Source: Ureibacillus thermophilus
Lineage (GTDB): Bacteria > Bacillota > Bacilli > Bacillales_A > Planococcaceae
Assembly: GCF_042657185.1 (NCBI RefSeq)
Contig: NZ_JBHSNN010000008.1
DNA length: 64,000 nt
Reading direction: 5' to 3' (one strand)
A program made the translations under genes and the position numbers. Shown here in pieces: positions 34,551 through 43,085 of the stretch (the stretch's first letter is position 1; every line of letters starts with the position of its first letter). Below the pieces are notes generated by a model. The model did not search any database, was not told where the DNA came from, and was given only the letters and a program-made list of their open reading frames with translations.

Positions 34551-36694
34551 AAGCCAACTTTGAAACAGTCAATATCCATGAAGTTTTGGAAAACGAACAG
34601 CTTCAACCTTCCCATACCTTTACAACAAATGAAGGAATTGAGGTAAACGAATTCTATACAAAAGAAGACATTAAAGACTTAAAGCATTTAAAAGATTACC
34701 CTGGTATCGCGCCAAATACCCGCGGACCATACCCAACGATGTATGTGGGACGTCCTTGGACGATTCGCCAATATGCAGGGTTTTCTACAGCGGAAGAATC
34801 CAATGCCTTCTATCGCAGAAATTTGGCAATGGGGCAAAAAGGATTATCTGTTGCCTTTGACTTGCCAACTCACCGCGGATATGACTCCGACCATCCTCGC
34901 GTAAAAGGGGACGTGGGAAAAGCGGGCGTTGCCATTGACTCTGTGGAAGATATGAAAATTTTGTTTGATGGCATTCCGCTTGACCAAATGTCCGTTTCTA
35001 TGACGATGAACGGGGCCGTTATTCCAATCATGGCCTTCTACATTGTAGCGGCTGAGGAGCAGGGAGTAACGCCGGAAAAACTTGCTGGTACAATCCAAAA
35101 CGATATTTTGAAAGAGTATATGGTGCGTAATACGTACATATATCCTCCAGAAATGTCGATGAAAATCATTGCGGACATTTTCGAATATACAAGTAAAAAT
35201 ATGCCGAAATTTAATTCTATTTCCATTTCCGGTTATCACATCCAGGAAGCTGGGGCAACAGCTGATATTGAGTTGGCTTATACTTTGGCTGACGGACTTG
35301 AATATGTCCGGACAGGATTAAAAGCTGGCATCGACATCGATTCCTTTGCGCCACGGCTTTCCTTCTTCTGGGGAATCGGTATGAACTACTTCATGGAAGT
35401 AGCAAAAATGCGTGCAGCTCGCCGCATTTGGGCGCAAATGATGAGCACATTCAATCCGAAAAATCCAAAAAGTTTGGCATTAAGAACACACTCCCAAACT
35501 TCCGGTTGGTCTTTGACAGAACAAGATCCGTTCAACAACGTAACTCGTACGTTAATTGAAGCGAATGCTGCGGCAATGGGTCATACGCAAAGCTTGCATA
35601 CAAACTCTCTTGATGAAGCTATTGCGCTTCCAACAGACTTCTCAGCTCGCATTGCCCGCAATACGCAATTATTCTTGCAAGAAGAAACATTGATGACAAA
35701 AGTTATCGATCCATGGGGCGGATCTTATTATGTAGAAAAATTAACAGATGAGTTAACGAAACGCGCTTGGGAATTAATTAAAGAAATCGAAGACCTTGGC
35801 GGCATGGCAAAAGCCATTGAAACAGGCTTGCCAAAAATGAAAGTAGAAGAATCTGCTGCTAAACGCCAGGCAAAAATTGATTCAAAAGAGGAAACAATTG
35901 TCGGCGTAAACAAATATACATTAGACTATGAAGAACCAATCGATATTTTGGATATCGATAATACTCTCGTACGCCAAAAACAAATTGAACGTATTCAAAA
36001 AATTAAAGCAGAACGCAATGAAGAAGAAGTGCAAAGACATCTTGAGCGCTTAACGAAAGCGGCTGCCACTGGAGAAGAAAATATGCTTGCGGTTGCAGTA
36101 GATGCAGCTAGAGCCCGTGCAACCCTTGGAGAAATTTCCGACGCCATCGAAAAAGTATGCGGACGCCACCAAGCAGTGATTCGCTCCATTTCCGGCGTAT
36201 ATTCATCCAACTTCTCCGACAATGAATTAATTGAACAAGTGAAACAAATGACAGATGAATTCTTAGAAAACGAAGGTCGTCGTCCACGTATTTTAATTGC
36301 GAAAATGGGTCAAGACGGACATGACCGCGGTGCGAAAGTAGTTGCTACGGGTTATGCAGACCTTGGCTTTGACGTGGATATTTCGCCATTGTTCTTAACA
36401 CCTCAAGAAGCGGCTCAAATGGCAGTAGAAAACGACGTTCATAGCGTCGGCGTTTCTTCCTTGGCTGCGGGTCATAAAACATTAGTGCCTGAATTAATTG
36501 AAGAATTGAAAAAATTAGGAAGAGAAGACATTATCGTCGTAGTTGGCGGGGTTATCCCTGCACAAGATTATCAATTCTTATATGACAATGGCGTATCAGC
36601 AATCTTTGGACCAGGAACAGTAATTCCTGTTGCTGCAATTAAAATCATTGAAGAAATTTATCGACGCTTAGGATACGAGGAAGTGTCTGAATGA
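34547..36694 (+). CDS. mutB: Methylmalonyl-CoA mutase, large catalytic subunit
   Basis: Adenosylcobalamin-dependent isomerase. The 715 residues comprise the substrate-binding barrel (about 60-560; GRPWTIRQYAGFSTAEESN, FDLPTHRGYDSDHPR, SFFWGIGMNYFMEVAKMRAARRIWA) and the cobalamin-binding domain with DGHDRG, where His592 is the lower cobalt ligand, plus SVGVSSLAAGH and VVGGVIP. Overlaps both neighbours by 4 bp, so mutA-mutB-meaB is one translational unit. Confidence 0.97.
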   Translation: MKANFETVNIHEVLENEQLQPSHTFTTNEGIEVNEFYTKEDIKDLKHLKDYPGIAPNTRGPYPTMYVGRPWTIRQYAGFSTAEESNAFYRRNLAMGQKGLSVAFDLPTHRGYDSDHPRVKGDVGKAGVAIDSVEDMKILFDGIPLDQMSVSMTMNGAVIPIMAFYIVAAEEQGVTPEKLAGTIQNDILKEYMVRNTYIYPPEMSMKIIADIFEYTSKNMPKFNSISISGYHIQEAGATADIELAYTLADGLEYVRTGLKAGIDIDSFAPRLSFFWGIGMNYFMEVAKMRAARRIWAQMMSTFNPKNPKSLALRTHSQTSGWSLTEQDPFNNVTRTLIEANAAAMGHTQSLHTNSLDEAIALPTDFSARIARNTQLFLQEETLMTKVIDPWGGSYYVEKLTDELTKRAWELIKEIEDLGGMAKAIETGLPKMKVEESAAKRQAKIDSKEETIVGVNKYTLDYEEPIDILDIDNTLVRQKQIERIQKIKAERNEEEVQRHLERLTKAAATGEENMLAVAVDAARARATLGEISDAIEKVCGRHQAVIRSISGVYSSNFSDNELIEQVKQMTDEFLENEGRRPRILIAKMGQDGHDRGAKVVATGYADLGFDVDISPLFLTPQEAAQMAVENDVHSVGVSSLAAGHKTLVPELIEELKKLGREDIIVVVGGVIPAQDYQFLYDNGVSAIFGPGTVIPVAAIKIIEEIYRRLGYEEVSE

Positions 36695-37779
36695 GAGATG
36701 AAAAGAGCGCTGAAGAGACAGCTTTACATGTCATGAAGGGCATTGAAAGCAAGCATGACGGAATGACGTATGTTGCGCCAAAGAAGTTCCGAAAAAAGCA
36801 AAAACAACAAATTGATCTACCTCAATTAGCGAGTGAAGTGCGGGAAGGGAACCGCACTTCACTTTCCAAAGCAATCACGTTGATTGAAAGTTCCAACCCG
36901 GATCATAAAGTGTTAGCCCAAAAACTATTGCAAGACCTTTTGCCGTATACAGGCAATAGTATTCGTATCGGTATTACCGGTGTTCCGGGGGCAGGTAAAA
37001 GTACATTTATTGAAGCCTTTGGTACAATGCTTTGCGACATGGGAAAAAAGGTGGCTGTACTTGCCATTGACCCAAGTTCGACCATTTCTGGTGGAAGCGT
37101 TTTAGGAGATAAAACGCGGATGGAAAACTTAAGCCGCCATGAAAATGCCTTTGTCCGCCCATCGCCAAGTGCAGGAACTCTCGGCGGGGTTCATAAGAAA
37201 ACAAGGGAGACAATGCTGCTTTGTGAAGCAGCGGGCTATGATGTAATTCTTATTGAAACGGTTGGCGTTGGGCAAAGTGAAACGTATGTGCGCGGGATGG
37301 TAGACTTTTTCTTGCTTCTTGTTTTAACCGGTGCAGGAGATGAACTGCAAGGCATGAAAAAGGGAATTATGGAGCTGGCGGATGGGATTGTAGTTCATAA
37401 AGCGGATGGCGATAATGTGGAAAAAGCCAAAAAAACCGTTAGCGAATACAAGAAGATTTTGCATTTGTTGCAGCCAGCAACGCCGGGATGGCTTTCTCAA
37501 GCCCTTGCAGTATCATCTTATGAGAAAATCGGGCTAAAGGATGTTTGGGAAATGATTGGATCCTTTGAAAAACAGATGAAGGAATCCGGTTATTGGTATA
37601 TCCGTAGAAAGGAACAAACGAGCGATTGGTTTTATTCCATGATTCATGACCATTTAATCGATTCATTTTTTGGCAAGAAAGAAAACAAAGAGTTAGTGAA
37701 ACGATTAGAAGAAGAAATTTTACAAGGGAAGCTTACAGTCACTCAAGGAATTCACCAACTATTCCCTGAAAATGGCTAA
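36691..37779 (+). CDS. meaB: MeaB GTPase, methylmalonyl-CoA mutase chaperone
   Basis: G3E-type GTPase that protects and reloads methylmalonyl-CoA mutase with cofactor. The 362 residues show the Walker A GVPGAGKST (about 93-101), the switch segment DPSSTISGGSVLGDKTRM (about 126-143), ETVGVGQSE and the guanine-binding HKADGDN in place of NKxD. Overlaps mutB by ATGA. Formerly called ArgK; the mutase context settles the role. Confidence 0.95.
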   Translation: MRDEKSAEETALHVMKGIESKHDGMTYVAPKKFRKKQKQQIDLPQLASEVREGNRTSLSKAITLIESSNPDHKVLAQKLLQDLLPYTGNSIRIGITGVPGAGKSTFIEAFGTMLCDMGKKVAVLAIDPSSTISGGSVLGDKTRMENLSRHENAFVRPSPSAGTLGGVHKKTRETMLLCEAAGYDVILIETVGVGQSETYVRGMVDFFLLLVLTGAGDELQGMKKGIMELADGIVVHKADGDNVEKAKKTVSEYKKILHLLQPATPGWLSQALAVSSYEKIGLKDVWEMIGSFEKQMKESGYWYIRRKEQTSDWFYSMIHDHLIDSFFGKKENKELVKRLEEEILQGKLTVTQGIHQLFPENG

Positions 37780-37889
37780 ATTGAAACCGTAATCCATTGA
37801 ATGGGTATTTCATTTCTTCCTTTTCGAATTTTCTATGAACTCTTTTGTTCACTATGCTAAAATGAATAATTGAAAGGAGAATGAATAAC

Positions 37890-38327
37890 ATGATGGATTA
37901 CGATTTATTTATGCAAGAAATTATCACAACAGCCCGTGCCGAAATGGAAGCGGCGGGATATGAGCAGCTAAGAACGCCTGAAGAGGTGGAAAAAGCTTTT
38001 GCACGCCCTGGGACAACCCTTGTTATGATCAACTCTGTATGCGGTTGTGCGGGTGGAATTGCACGTCCTGCAGCAGCTAACGCCATCCATTATGATAAAC
38101 GGCCAGATCATTTAGTAACCGTTTTCGCTGGACAAGATAAAGAAGCAACAGCAGCTGCACGCGCGCACTTTGGAGATGAGCACATTCCTTCCTCTCCAGC
38201 CTTTGTCTTATTGAAAGATGGTAAAGTGGTGGCGGATATCCCACGCCATGAGATTGAAGGGCATGATGTAATGTCTGTCATCACGAATTTGCAGGCTTAT
38301 TTTGAAGAATATTGCGATGAAGTTTAA
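37890..38327 (+). CDS. brxB: Bacilliredoxin (BrxB/YqiW family)
   Basis: Thiol-disulfide protein that removes bacillithiol from proteins. The 145 residues carry the family CGC motif (Cys51 and Cys53, in NSVCGCAGGIARPA), VTVFAGQDKEATA and the HEIEGHDVMSVI end; length equals BrxB of B. subtilis, where the gene (yqiW) lies next to the bkd cluster. Start is ATG 37890, nine bases behind AAAGGAGA; ATG 37893 is also possible, while ATG 37881 touches the site. Confidence 0.93.
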   Translation: MMDYDLFMQEIITTARAEMEAAGYEQLRTPEEVEKAFARPGTTLVMINSVCGCAGGIARPAAANAIHYDKRPDHLVTVFAGQDKEATAAARAHFGDEHIPSSPAFVLLKDGKVVADIPRHEIEGHDVMSVITNLQAYFEEYCDEV

Positions 38328-38335
38328 TGAAATGA

Positions 38336-38390
38336 AGAATCCGCATACTAATTTTCTCCGCAATAGTATGGCGGATTCTACATTTTGTCT
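38336..38390 (+). terminator. Terminator after brxB
   Basis: AGAATCCGC-ATACT (38336-38349) pairs with AGTAT-GGCGGATTCT (38365-38379, one bulge); a loose T-rich tail follows. Confidence 0.6.
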
Positions 38391-38514
38391 TTTTATAGAT
38401 TCAGAGCCGATTCTATTTTCTGAAATCATAAAATTTTATCAGTATCCTGAATATTATTTCTAAAATCTGTTATGATACAGTTTAAAGGGCTAAAAAATGT
38501 TTTTTTAACAAAAT

Positions 38515-38545
38515 AAAAAATAGCGATTACTTAATCGTAACCGCT
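38515..38545 (-). terminator. Terminator of prli42
   Basis: On the minus strand AGCGGTTAC (38545-38537) pairs with GTAATCGCT (38530-38522, one G-T pair), followed by a T run (the A run at 38515-38520). Confidence 0.7.
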
Positions 38546-38553
38546 GTTTGCTG

Positions 38554-38649
38554 TTAGAAAAATGTCGCTAATCCAAATGCGATTGTGGATAGTAACATAA
38601 TTGCAATCATCGCATACACAACTATTTTTTGAAATTTTTTATTGCTCAT
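38554..38649 (-). CDS. prli42: Prli42-type micro-protein
   Basis: 31 residues: a basic N-terminus (SNKKFQK) followed by one hydrophobic helix (residues 9-30, IVVYAMIAIMLLSTIAFGL). This is the size and pattern of Prli42, the membrane anchor of the stressosome described in Listeria and annotated widely in Bacillales. GGAGAGAG lies just upstream on the minus strand, and a terminator follows the stop. Too short for usual ORF callers. Homology is recognised by pattern only. Confidence 0.75.
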   Translation of the reverse strand: MSNKKFQKIVVYAMIAIMLLSTIAFGLATFF

Positions 38650-38774
38650 TTTCTCGCTCTCTCCTTTTTTTCATAGATTTAGTTTATCAAATTTGAAAAA
38701 TTTCTCAAGTACGTAGCGTAATTTTCGCAAATTCGCTACAATAGGTTATGTACTATAACAGAAGGGGTGTCATC

Positions 38775-39191
38775 ATGGAAAAAGTCGATCATATAGGGAT
38801 AGCCGTAAAAAACCTAGACGAATCAGTGAAATATTATACTGAAGTGTTAGGTTTAAAACTAGAAAGAATTGAAGAAGTTCCAACTCAAAATGTGCGTGTA
38901 GCGTTTATTGATGCTGGAAACGTACATATTGAATTGTTGCAGCCATTAAGCGAAGAAGGAGCCATTTACAATCATATTCAAAAACGTGGCGAAGGAATTC
39001 AACACATTTGCTTCAAAGTGGAGAATATTCGTGAAAAAATGGCGGAATTAAAAGAAAAAGGGGTTCGCCTCCTTTCAGAAGAACCGATTCCTGCTGCCGG
39101 TGGTGCAGAAGCTTGCTTTATTCATCCAAAAGATAGTTTTGGAGTTTTATATGAACTATATGAAAAAAATGGAAAAGGGGTTAATGAATAA
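38775..39191 (+). CDS. mce: Methylmalonyl-CoA epimerase
   Basis: Interconverts (S)- and (R)-methylmalonyl-CoA, supplying the isomer used by MutAB. The 138 residues form the two-module glyoxalase/VOC fold with metal ligands in DHIGIAVKNL, HIELLQPL, IQHICFKV and LYELYE. Start is ATG 38775 with GAAGGGGTG upstream. TAATG overlap couples it to pccB. Confidence 0.95.
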   Translation: MEKVDHIGIAVKNLDESVKYYTEVLGLKLERIEEVPTQNVRVAFIDAGNVHIELLQPLSEEGAIYNHIQKRGEGIQHICFKVENIREKMAELKEKGVRLLSEEPIPAAGGAEACFIHPKDSFGVLYELYEKNGKGVNE

Positions 39192-40738
39192 TGGATATGC
39201 TAGATAAAATTGATGAAATGTATGACCGAAAAAGGGAGATTTACTTAGGCGGCGGCGACAAACGCATTGCAAAGCAGCATGAAAAAGGCAAACTCACTGC
39301 CCGTGAGCGAATTGATTTATTGTTAGATGAAGGCACTTTTGTCGAAATTAATCCATTTATTACTCACCGTGTTACAGATTTCGGCATGGGTGAACAAAAA
39401 GGGCCTGGTGACGGCGTTGTAACAGGTTATGGTAAAGTCAACGGCCGCCCTGTATATTTATTTGCTCAAGATTTCACAGTGTTCGGTGGTGCATTAGGCG
39501 AAATGCACGCGAAAAAAATTGCGGCGGTAATGGATTTAGCAGCGAAAAACGGTGCCCCATTCATCGGCATCAATGACTCTGGCGGCGCCCGCATTCAAGA
39601 AGGCGTACTTTCATTAGACGGCTATGGCCACATTTTCTACCGTAACTCCATTTATTCTGGAGTAATTCCGCAAATCTCTGTAATCATGGGTCCATGTGCA
39701 GGTGGAGCAGTATATTCACCAGCGATTACTGACTTTATTTTAATGGTGGACAAAACTTCTCAAATGTTCATTACGGGTCCAAAAGTAATTGAAGCGGTTA
39801 CAGGAGAAAAAATATCGTCAGAAGATTTAGGCGGTTCAAAAGTGCATAACTCTATCAGCGGTAATGCCCATTTCCGTGCTCCTTCTGAAGAAGAAGCGAT
39901 TCAACAAATTAGAAGATTATTAAGCTACTTACCGCAAAACTATAAAGAAAAACCAATTCGTTTGCCACGTCCAGAAGGCGATGATTGGCGTCCTGAATTA
40001 ATTGACGTTGTGCCAATCGAACCAACTCGTCCATATGATGTTCGTAAAGTAATTGAGCAAGTGGTGGATGAAGGTTCCTTCATGGAAGTGCATTCAGAAT
40101 TTGCGAAAAACATCGTCGTTGGATTTGCACGCATTGGAGGTTATTCAGTAGGGCTTGTATGTAACCAGCCTAAAGCTTTAGCTGGAGGACTTGATATCGA
40201 TTCATCCGACAAAGCGTCCAGATTCATTCGCACTTGCGATGCATTCAATATTCCAATCATTACATTTGAAGACGTGTCAGGATTCTTCCCAGGCGTTAAA
40301 CAAGAACATGGCGGTATCATCCGTCACGGTGCAAAAATCTTGTATGCTTATGCTGAAGCAACAGTGCCAAAAATTACTGTAATTTTACGTAAAGCATACG
40401 GCGGTGCATACGTGGCATTGAACTCTAAATCCATCGGTGCCGACCTTGTATTTGCTTGGCCAAATGCAGAAATCGCTGTAATGGGTGCTGCTGGTGCGGC
40501 AAATATCATCTTTGCAAACGAAATTGCCAATTCCCCAGATCCAGAAAAAACACGCCAAGAAAAAATTGAAGAATATAAAGAAAAATTCGCAAATCCTTAC
40601 GTTGCTGCTTCACTTGGAATGGTGGATGACGTCATCGATCCAAGAGAAACGCGCATTAAGTTAATTCAAGGATTAGAAATGCTTGAAAATAAAGAAGAAT
40701 CAAGACCTAAGAAAAAACACGGAAATATTCCGCTATAA
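39191..40738 (+). CDS. pccB: Propionyl-CoA carboxylase beta (carboxyltransferase) subunit
   Basis: Transfers CO2 from carboxybiotin to propionyl-CoA. The 515 residues have the two crotonase-like halves: GDKRIAKQHEKGKLTARERI, VYLFAQDFTVFGGALGEMHAKK, GINDSGGARIQEG, GPCAGGAVYSPAITDFI and C-terminal FEDVSGFFPGVKQEHGGIIRHGAK with KAYGGAYVALNSKSIGADL. A decarboxylase alpha subunit (MmdA) has the same fold, but no membrane subunits are nearby. No alpha (biotin carboxylase) partner is adjacent. Confidence 0.93.
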   Translation: MDMLDKIDEMYDRKREIYLGGGDKRIAKQHEKGKLTARERIDLLLDEGTFVEINPFITHRVTDFGMGEQKGPGDGVVTGYGKVNGRPVYLFAQDFTVFGGALGEMHAKKIAAVMDLAAKNGAPFIGINDSGGARIQEGVLSLDGYGHIFYRNSIYSGVIPQISVIMGPCAGGAVYSPAITDFILMVDKTSQMFITGPKVIEAVTGEKISSEDLGGSKVHNSISGNAHFRAPSEEEAIQQIRRLLSYLPQNYKEKPIRLPRPEGDDWRPELIDVVPIEPTRPYDVRKVIEQVVDEGSFMEVHSEFAKNIVVGFARIGGYSVGLVCNQPKALAGGLDIDSSDKASRFIRTCDAFNIPIITFEDVSGFFPGVKQEHGGIIRHGAKILYAYAEATVPKITVILRKAYGGAYVALNSKSIGADLVFAWPNAEIAVMGAAGAANIIFANEIANSPDPEKTRQEKIEEYKEKFANPYVAASLGMVDDVIDPRETRIKLIQGLEMLENKEESRPKKKHGNIPL

Positions 40739-40758
40739 TCCAATGCATACGAACATTT

Positions 40759-40794
40759 GTAGTACAAGCCAATCCCGGTTTGTACTACTTTTTT
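40759..40794 (+). terminator. Terminator of mce-pccB
   Basis: GTAGTACAAGCC (40759-40770) pairs with GGTTTGTACTAC (40777-40788, one G-T pair), then six T. Confidence 0.88.
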
Positions 40795-40929
40795 CTAAAA
40801 ATTTTAAATAGGTTATCTATTTTGATACAAAAGAAAGCAAAAATCTTAATTTTGTAATGGCTGAAAGAAAAAATGAGTTGTCAAATTTTTAATTCTATTT
40901 AGAAAGATATAGAAATTTTTGAATCTATA

Positions 40930-40938
40930 TGCTACAAT
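40930..40938 (+). promoter_or_regulatory. Extended -10 promoter of the cobalamin operon
   Basis: TGCTACAAT fits TGn-TANAAT and lies 27 bases ahead of the riboswitch P1 stem. No clear -35. Confidence 0.5.
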
Positions 40939-40964
40939 GCTATTAAATTTCAACAATTGAATAT

Positions 40965-41231
40965 TCCATACGGTGCTAATGAAAATTAGCTTAATAGGGA
41001 AACTAGTGAAAATCTAGTGCGGTCCCGCCACTGTGAAGAGGAGCTCAAAATCAAATGCCACTGTGAAAATGGGAAGGCGATTTTGGAGCGATGAATCTAA
41101 GCCAGGAGACCTGCCGTATGGAGTGGATGGTAGTGTCCTACGAGGATAGGTACACGAATAGGCATCATACTAGCATTATGCGTATCGTTATGCCTTATTG
41201 TGGGACACTGCTATTTTAGCAGTGTTTTTTT
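40965..41231 (+). promoter_or_regulatory. Cobalamin riboswitch with terminator platform
   Basis: Aptamer 40965-41122 is closed by a perfect P1 stem (TCCATACGG 40965-40973 with CCGTATGGA 41114-41122). Conserved blocks are GGTGC, AATAGGGAA, GCGGTCCCGCCACTGT, ATGCCACTG-ATGGGAAGGCG and the B12 box AAGCCAGGAGACCTGCC. The platform holds a terminator at 41205-41231 (ACACTGCT/AGCAGTGT, then T run). AGTGTCC (41132-41138) can instead pair with GGACACT (41203-41209), which would break the terminator. An apical hairpin AGGCAT/ATGCCT lies at 41160-41195. B12 should switch off the operon. Together with the pccB terminator this explains the stretch 40739-41262. Confidence 0.93.
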
Positions 41232-41262
41232 ATTATTCATATATTTTTTTAGGAGGGTTTTT

Positions 41263-42012
41263 ATGAACATTTCGTTTAAAAAGCCAATTTATTTTTTAGC
41301 ATTATTGTTGTTGGTTCCTAAGCCTGCCTTTGCTATGCACATCATGGAAGGTTTTTTGCCGGCAGAATGGGCTGTCTTTTGGTGGCTCGTAACATTACCT
41401 TTTCTAATAATAGGGTTAAAGAAAATAAGCAATCTTATAAAGGATCATTCTGAGACAAAATTATTGCTGGGTTTATCCGGAGCATTCGCATTCGTTTTAT
41501 CCGCTTTAAAAATTCCTTCCGTTACAGGGAGTTGTTCTCATCCTACCGGGGTGGGTTTAGGAACGATTTTATTTGGACCTTTTGTAATGAGTGTTCTAGG
41601 TAGTATTGTTTTGCTTTTTCAATCATTGCTATTGGCGCATGGGGGGTTAACGACGCTGGGTGCCAATGCATTTTCTATGGCTGTTGCCGGTCCTTTTATT
41701 GCATATGGAGTATTTAAGGGGGCGCAAAAGATCGGTCTAACGTTTACATTTGCAGTCTTTTTGGCTGCCTCATTAGCTGATTTAGGCACTTACGTTATTA
41801 CATCTATTCAACTTGCACTTGCTTTTCCCTCTGAAGTGGGTGGTATATTTGCTTCATTTGTCAAATTCGCTAGCGTCTTTGCAATTACTCAAATTCCTTT
41901 AGCGATTGTAGAAGGGTTGCTTTCAGTCATGGTGATGAATTTCTTGGTGAAATATAACGTAAATGAATTAAAGTTGCTTCAAGTGTTAAACAAAACTCAG
42001 GAGGCGAAATAG
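41263..42012 (+). CDS. cbiM: Cobalt ECF transporter S component CbiM
   Basis: Substrate-binding membrane subunit for Co2+ uptake. The 249 residues start with a signal peptide ending PAFA (residue 24), so that cleavage exposes Met-His-Ile-Met-Glu-Gly, the N-terminal metal-binding segment typical of CbiM. Further hydrophobic segments and SCSHPTGVGLGTILFGP and ANAFSMAVAGP support it. ATG 41263 has AGGAGGG upstream; the longer frame from 41200 overlaps the riboswitch terminator. First gene of the riboswitch-controlled operon. Confidence 0.95.
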   Translation: MNISFKKPIYFLALLLLVPKPAFAMHIMEGFLPAEWAVFWWLVTLPFLIIGLKKISNLIKDHSETKLLLGLSGAFAFVLSALKIPSVTGSCSHPTGVGLGTILFGPFVMSVLGSIVLLFQSLLLAHGGLTTLGANAFSMAVAGPFIAYGVFKGAQKIGLTFTFAVFLAASLADLGTYVITSIQLALAFPSEVGGIFASFVKFASVFAITQIPLAIVEGLLSVMVMNFLVKYNVNELKLLQVLNKTQEAK

Positions 42013-42306
42013 ATGTTAAAAAATAACGCATTTATCTTATTTATTACGATCGCTTTGATTTGCATTCCGCTGATTTTCAATGGAAATGCAGAATACGGCG
42101 GTGCAGACGGGGAAGCGGAAGAATTGATCACAGAGCTGAACGAATCCTATAAACCTTGGTTTTCTAGTATATGGGAACCTCCTAGTGGTGAAATCGAAAG
42201 TTTATTATTCGTCTTGCAAGGAGCTGCCGGTGCTGGGTTTATCGGTTATTTTATAGGATATATGAGAGGCCGGAATAGGGGCGGAAATGCTGAGATACCG
42301 AAATGA
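42013..42306 (+). CDS. cbiN: Cobalt transport protein CbiN
   Basis: Small accessory subunit of the cobalt transporter, 97 residues with two membrane helices (about 6-24 and 66-86) enclosing an extracytoplasmic loop with EYGGADGEAEELI and YKPWFSSIWEPPSGEIESLLF, characteristic of CbiN. It starts directly after the cbiM stop and overlaps cbiQ by ATGA. Confidence 0.94.
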   Translation: MLKNNAFILFITIALICIPLIFNGNAEYGGADGEAEELITELNESYKPWFSSIWEPPSGEIESLLFVLQGAAGAGFIGYFIGYMRGRNRGGNAEIPK

Positions 42307-43085
42307 GAATGCTGGAATTTTACGCTTATCATTCACCATTAAGAAACATACATCCGATTGAAAAAATAGTATTTGCATTGATTCCTTTAATACTTAATAT
42401 CCTGTTTCAAAATATATACACGTCTTTATTCATATTTTTCATCATGGTTGTGATTACCATAATTTTTGGCAAAATTCCTGTTCGTATATATTGGAAGTTA
42501 TTGTTAATTCCGGTCGCTTTTTTATTATCAAGTATACTGGTCATTTTACTCAGCTTTACCGAAAGCCCTTTAGAAGGAGCAATTTTTCAATCCATCATTG
42601 GTCCCGTTGTTATTTCAATCATGAAGGAAAGTATTGAAAAGGCCTTGACTTTATTTTCTGTTTCCTTATCGAGTATCAGTTGCTTGTACTTCTTAATCTT
42701 AACGACAACCATTCAGGATGTTCTGTTTGGTTTACAGTGCTTGAAAGTTCCGCAGGTTTTGTTGGATTTAATCGCATTAATCTATCGATTTATATTTTTA
42801 TTTCTGGATTCAAGCAGGACAATATTTCTTGCACAAAAAGCAAGGTTGGGACATGGTTCATCTATCAAAACGATAAAGTCGATTGGACTTATTATTAGTG
42901 CTTTATTTGTTAAGGTATTCCATGAAATGAAAGATTTAAACAACGCAGTCAATGCAAGAAGTTTAAATGGTTATATAGCTGTTATTGCAAGAACAATTCG
43001 ATTTTCAAGAAGCCGTTGGATATTCATTATGTTAATCAGTATATTGATTATCGCTTTTAATTTCACCGTTGGGAGAGCTGGTTGA
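42303..43085 (+). CDS. cbiQ: Cobalt ECF transporter T component CbiQ
   Basis: Transmembrane coupling subunit, 260 residues with several hydrophobic segments between 20 and 160 and at the C-terminus. The cytoplasmic coupling helix motifs are AQKARLG (near 180) and NAVNARSLNG (near 217), the Ala-Arg-Gly-type signatures that dock on CbiO. ATGA overlap with cbiN; cbiO follows immediately. Confidence 0.93.
   Translation: MRMLEFYAYHSPLRNIHPIEKIVFALIPLILNILFQNIYTSLFIFFIMVVITIIFGKIPVRIYWKLLLIPVAFLLSSILVILLSFTESPLEGAIFQSIIGPVVISIMKESIEKALTLFSVSLSSISCLYFLILTTTIQDVLFGLQCLKVPQVLLDLIALIYRFIFLFLDSSRTIFLAQKARLGHGSSIKTIKSIGLIISALFVKVFHEMKDLNNAVNARSLNGYIAVIARTIRFSRSRWIFIMLISILIIAFNFTVGRAG

Noticed and set aside
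38413..38427. ATTTTCTGAAA as a second CodY box
   Set aside because: About four mismatches to the consensus and not placed before a plausible target gene.
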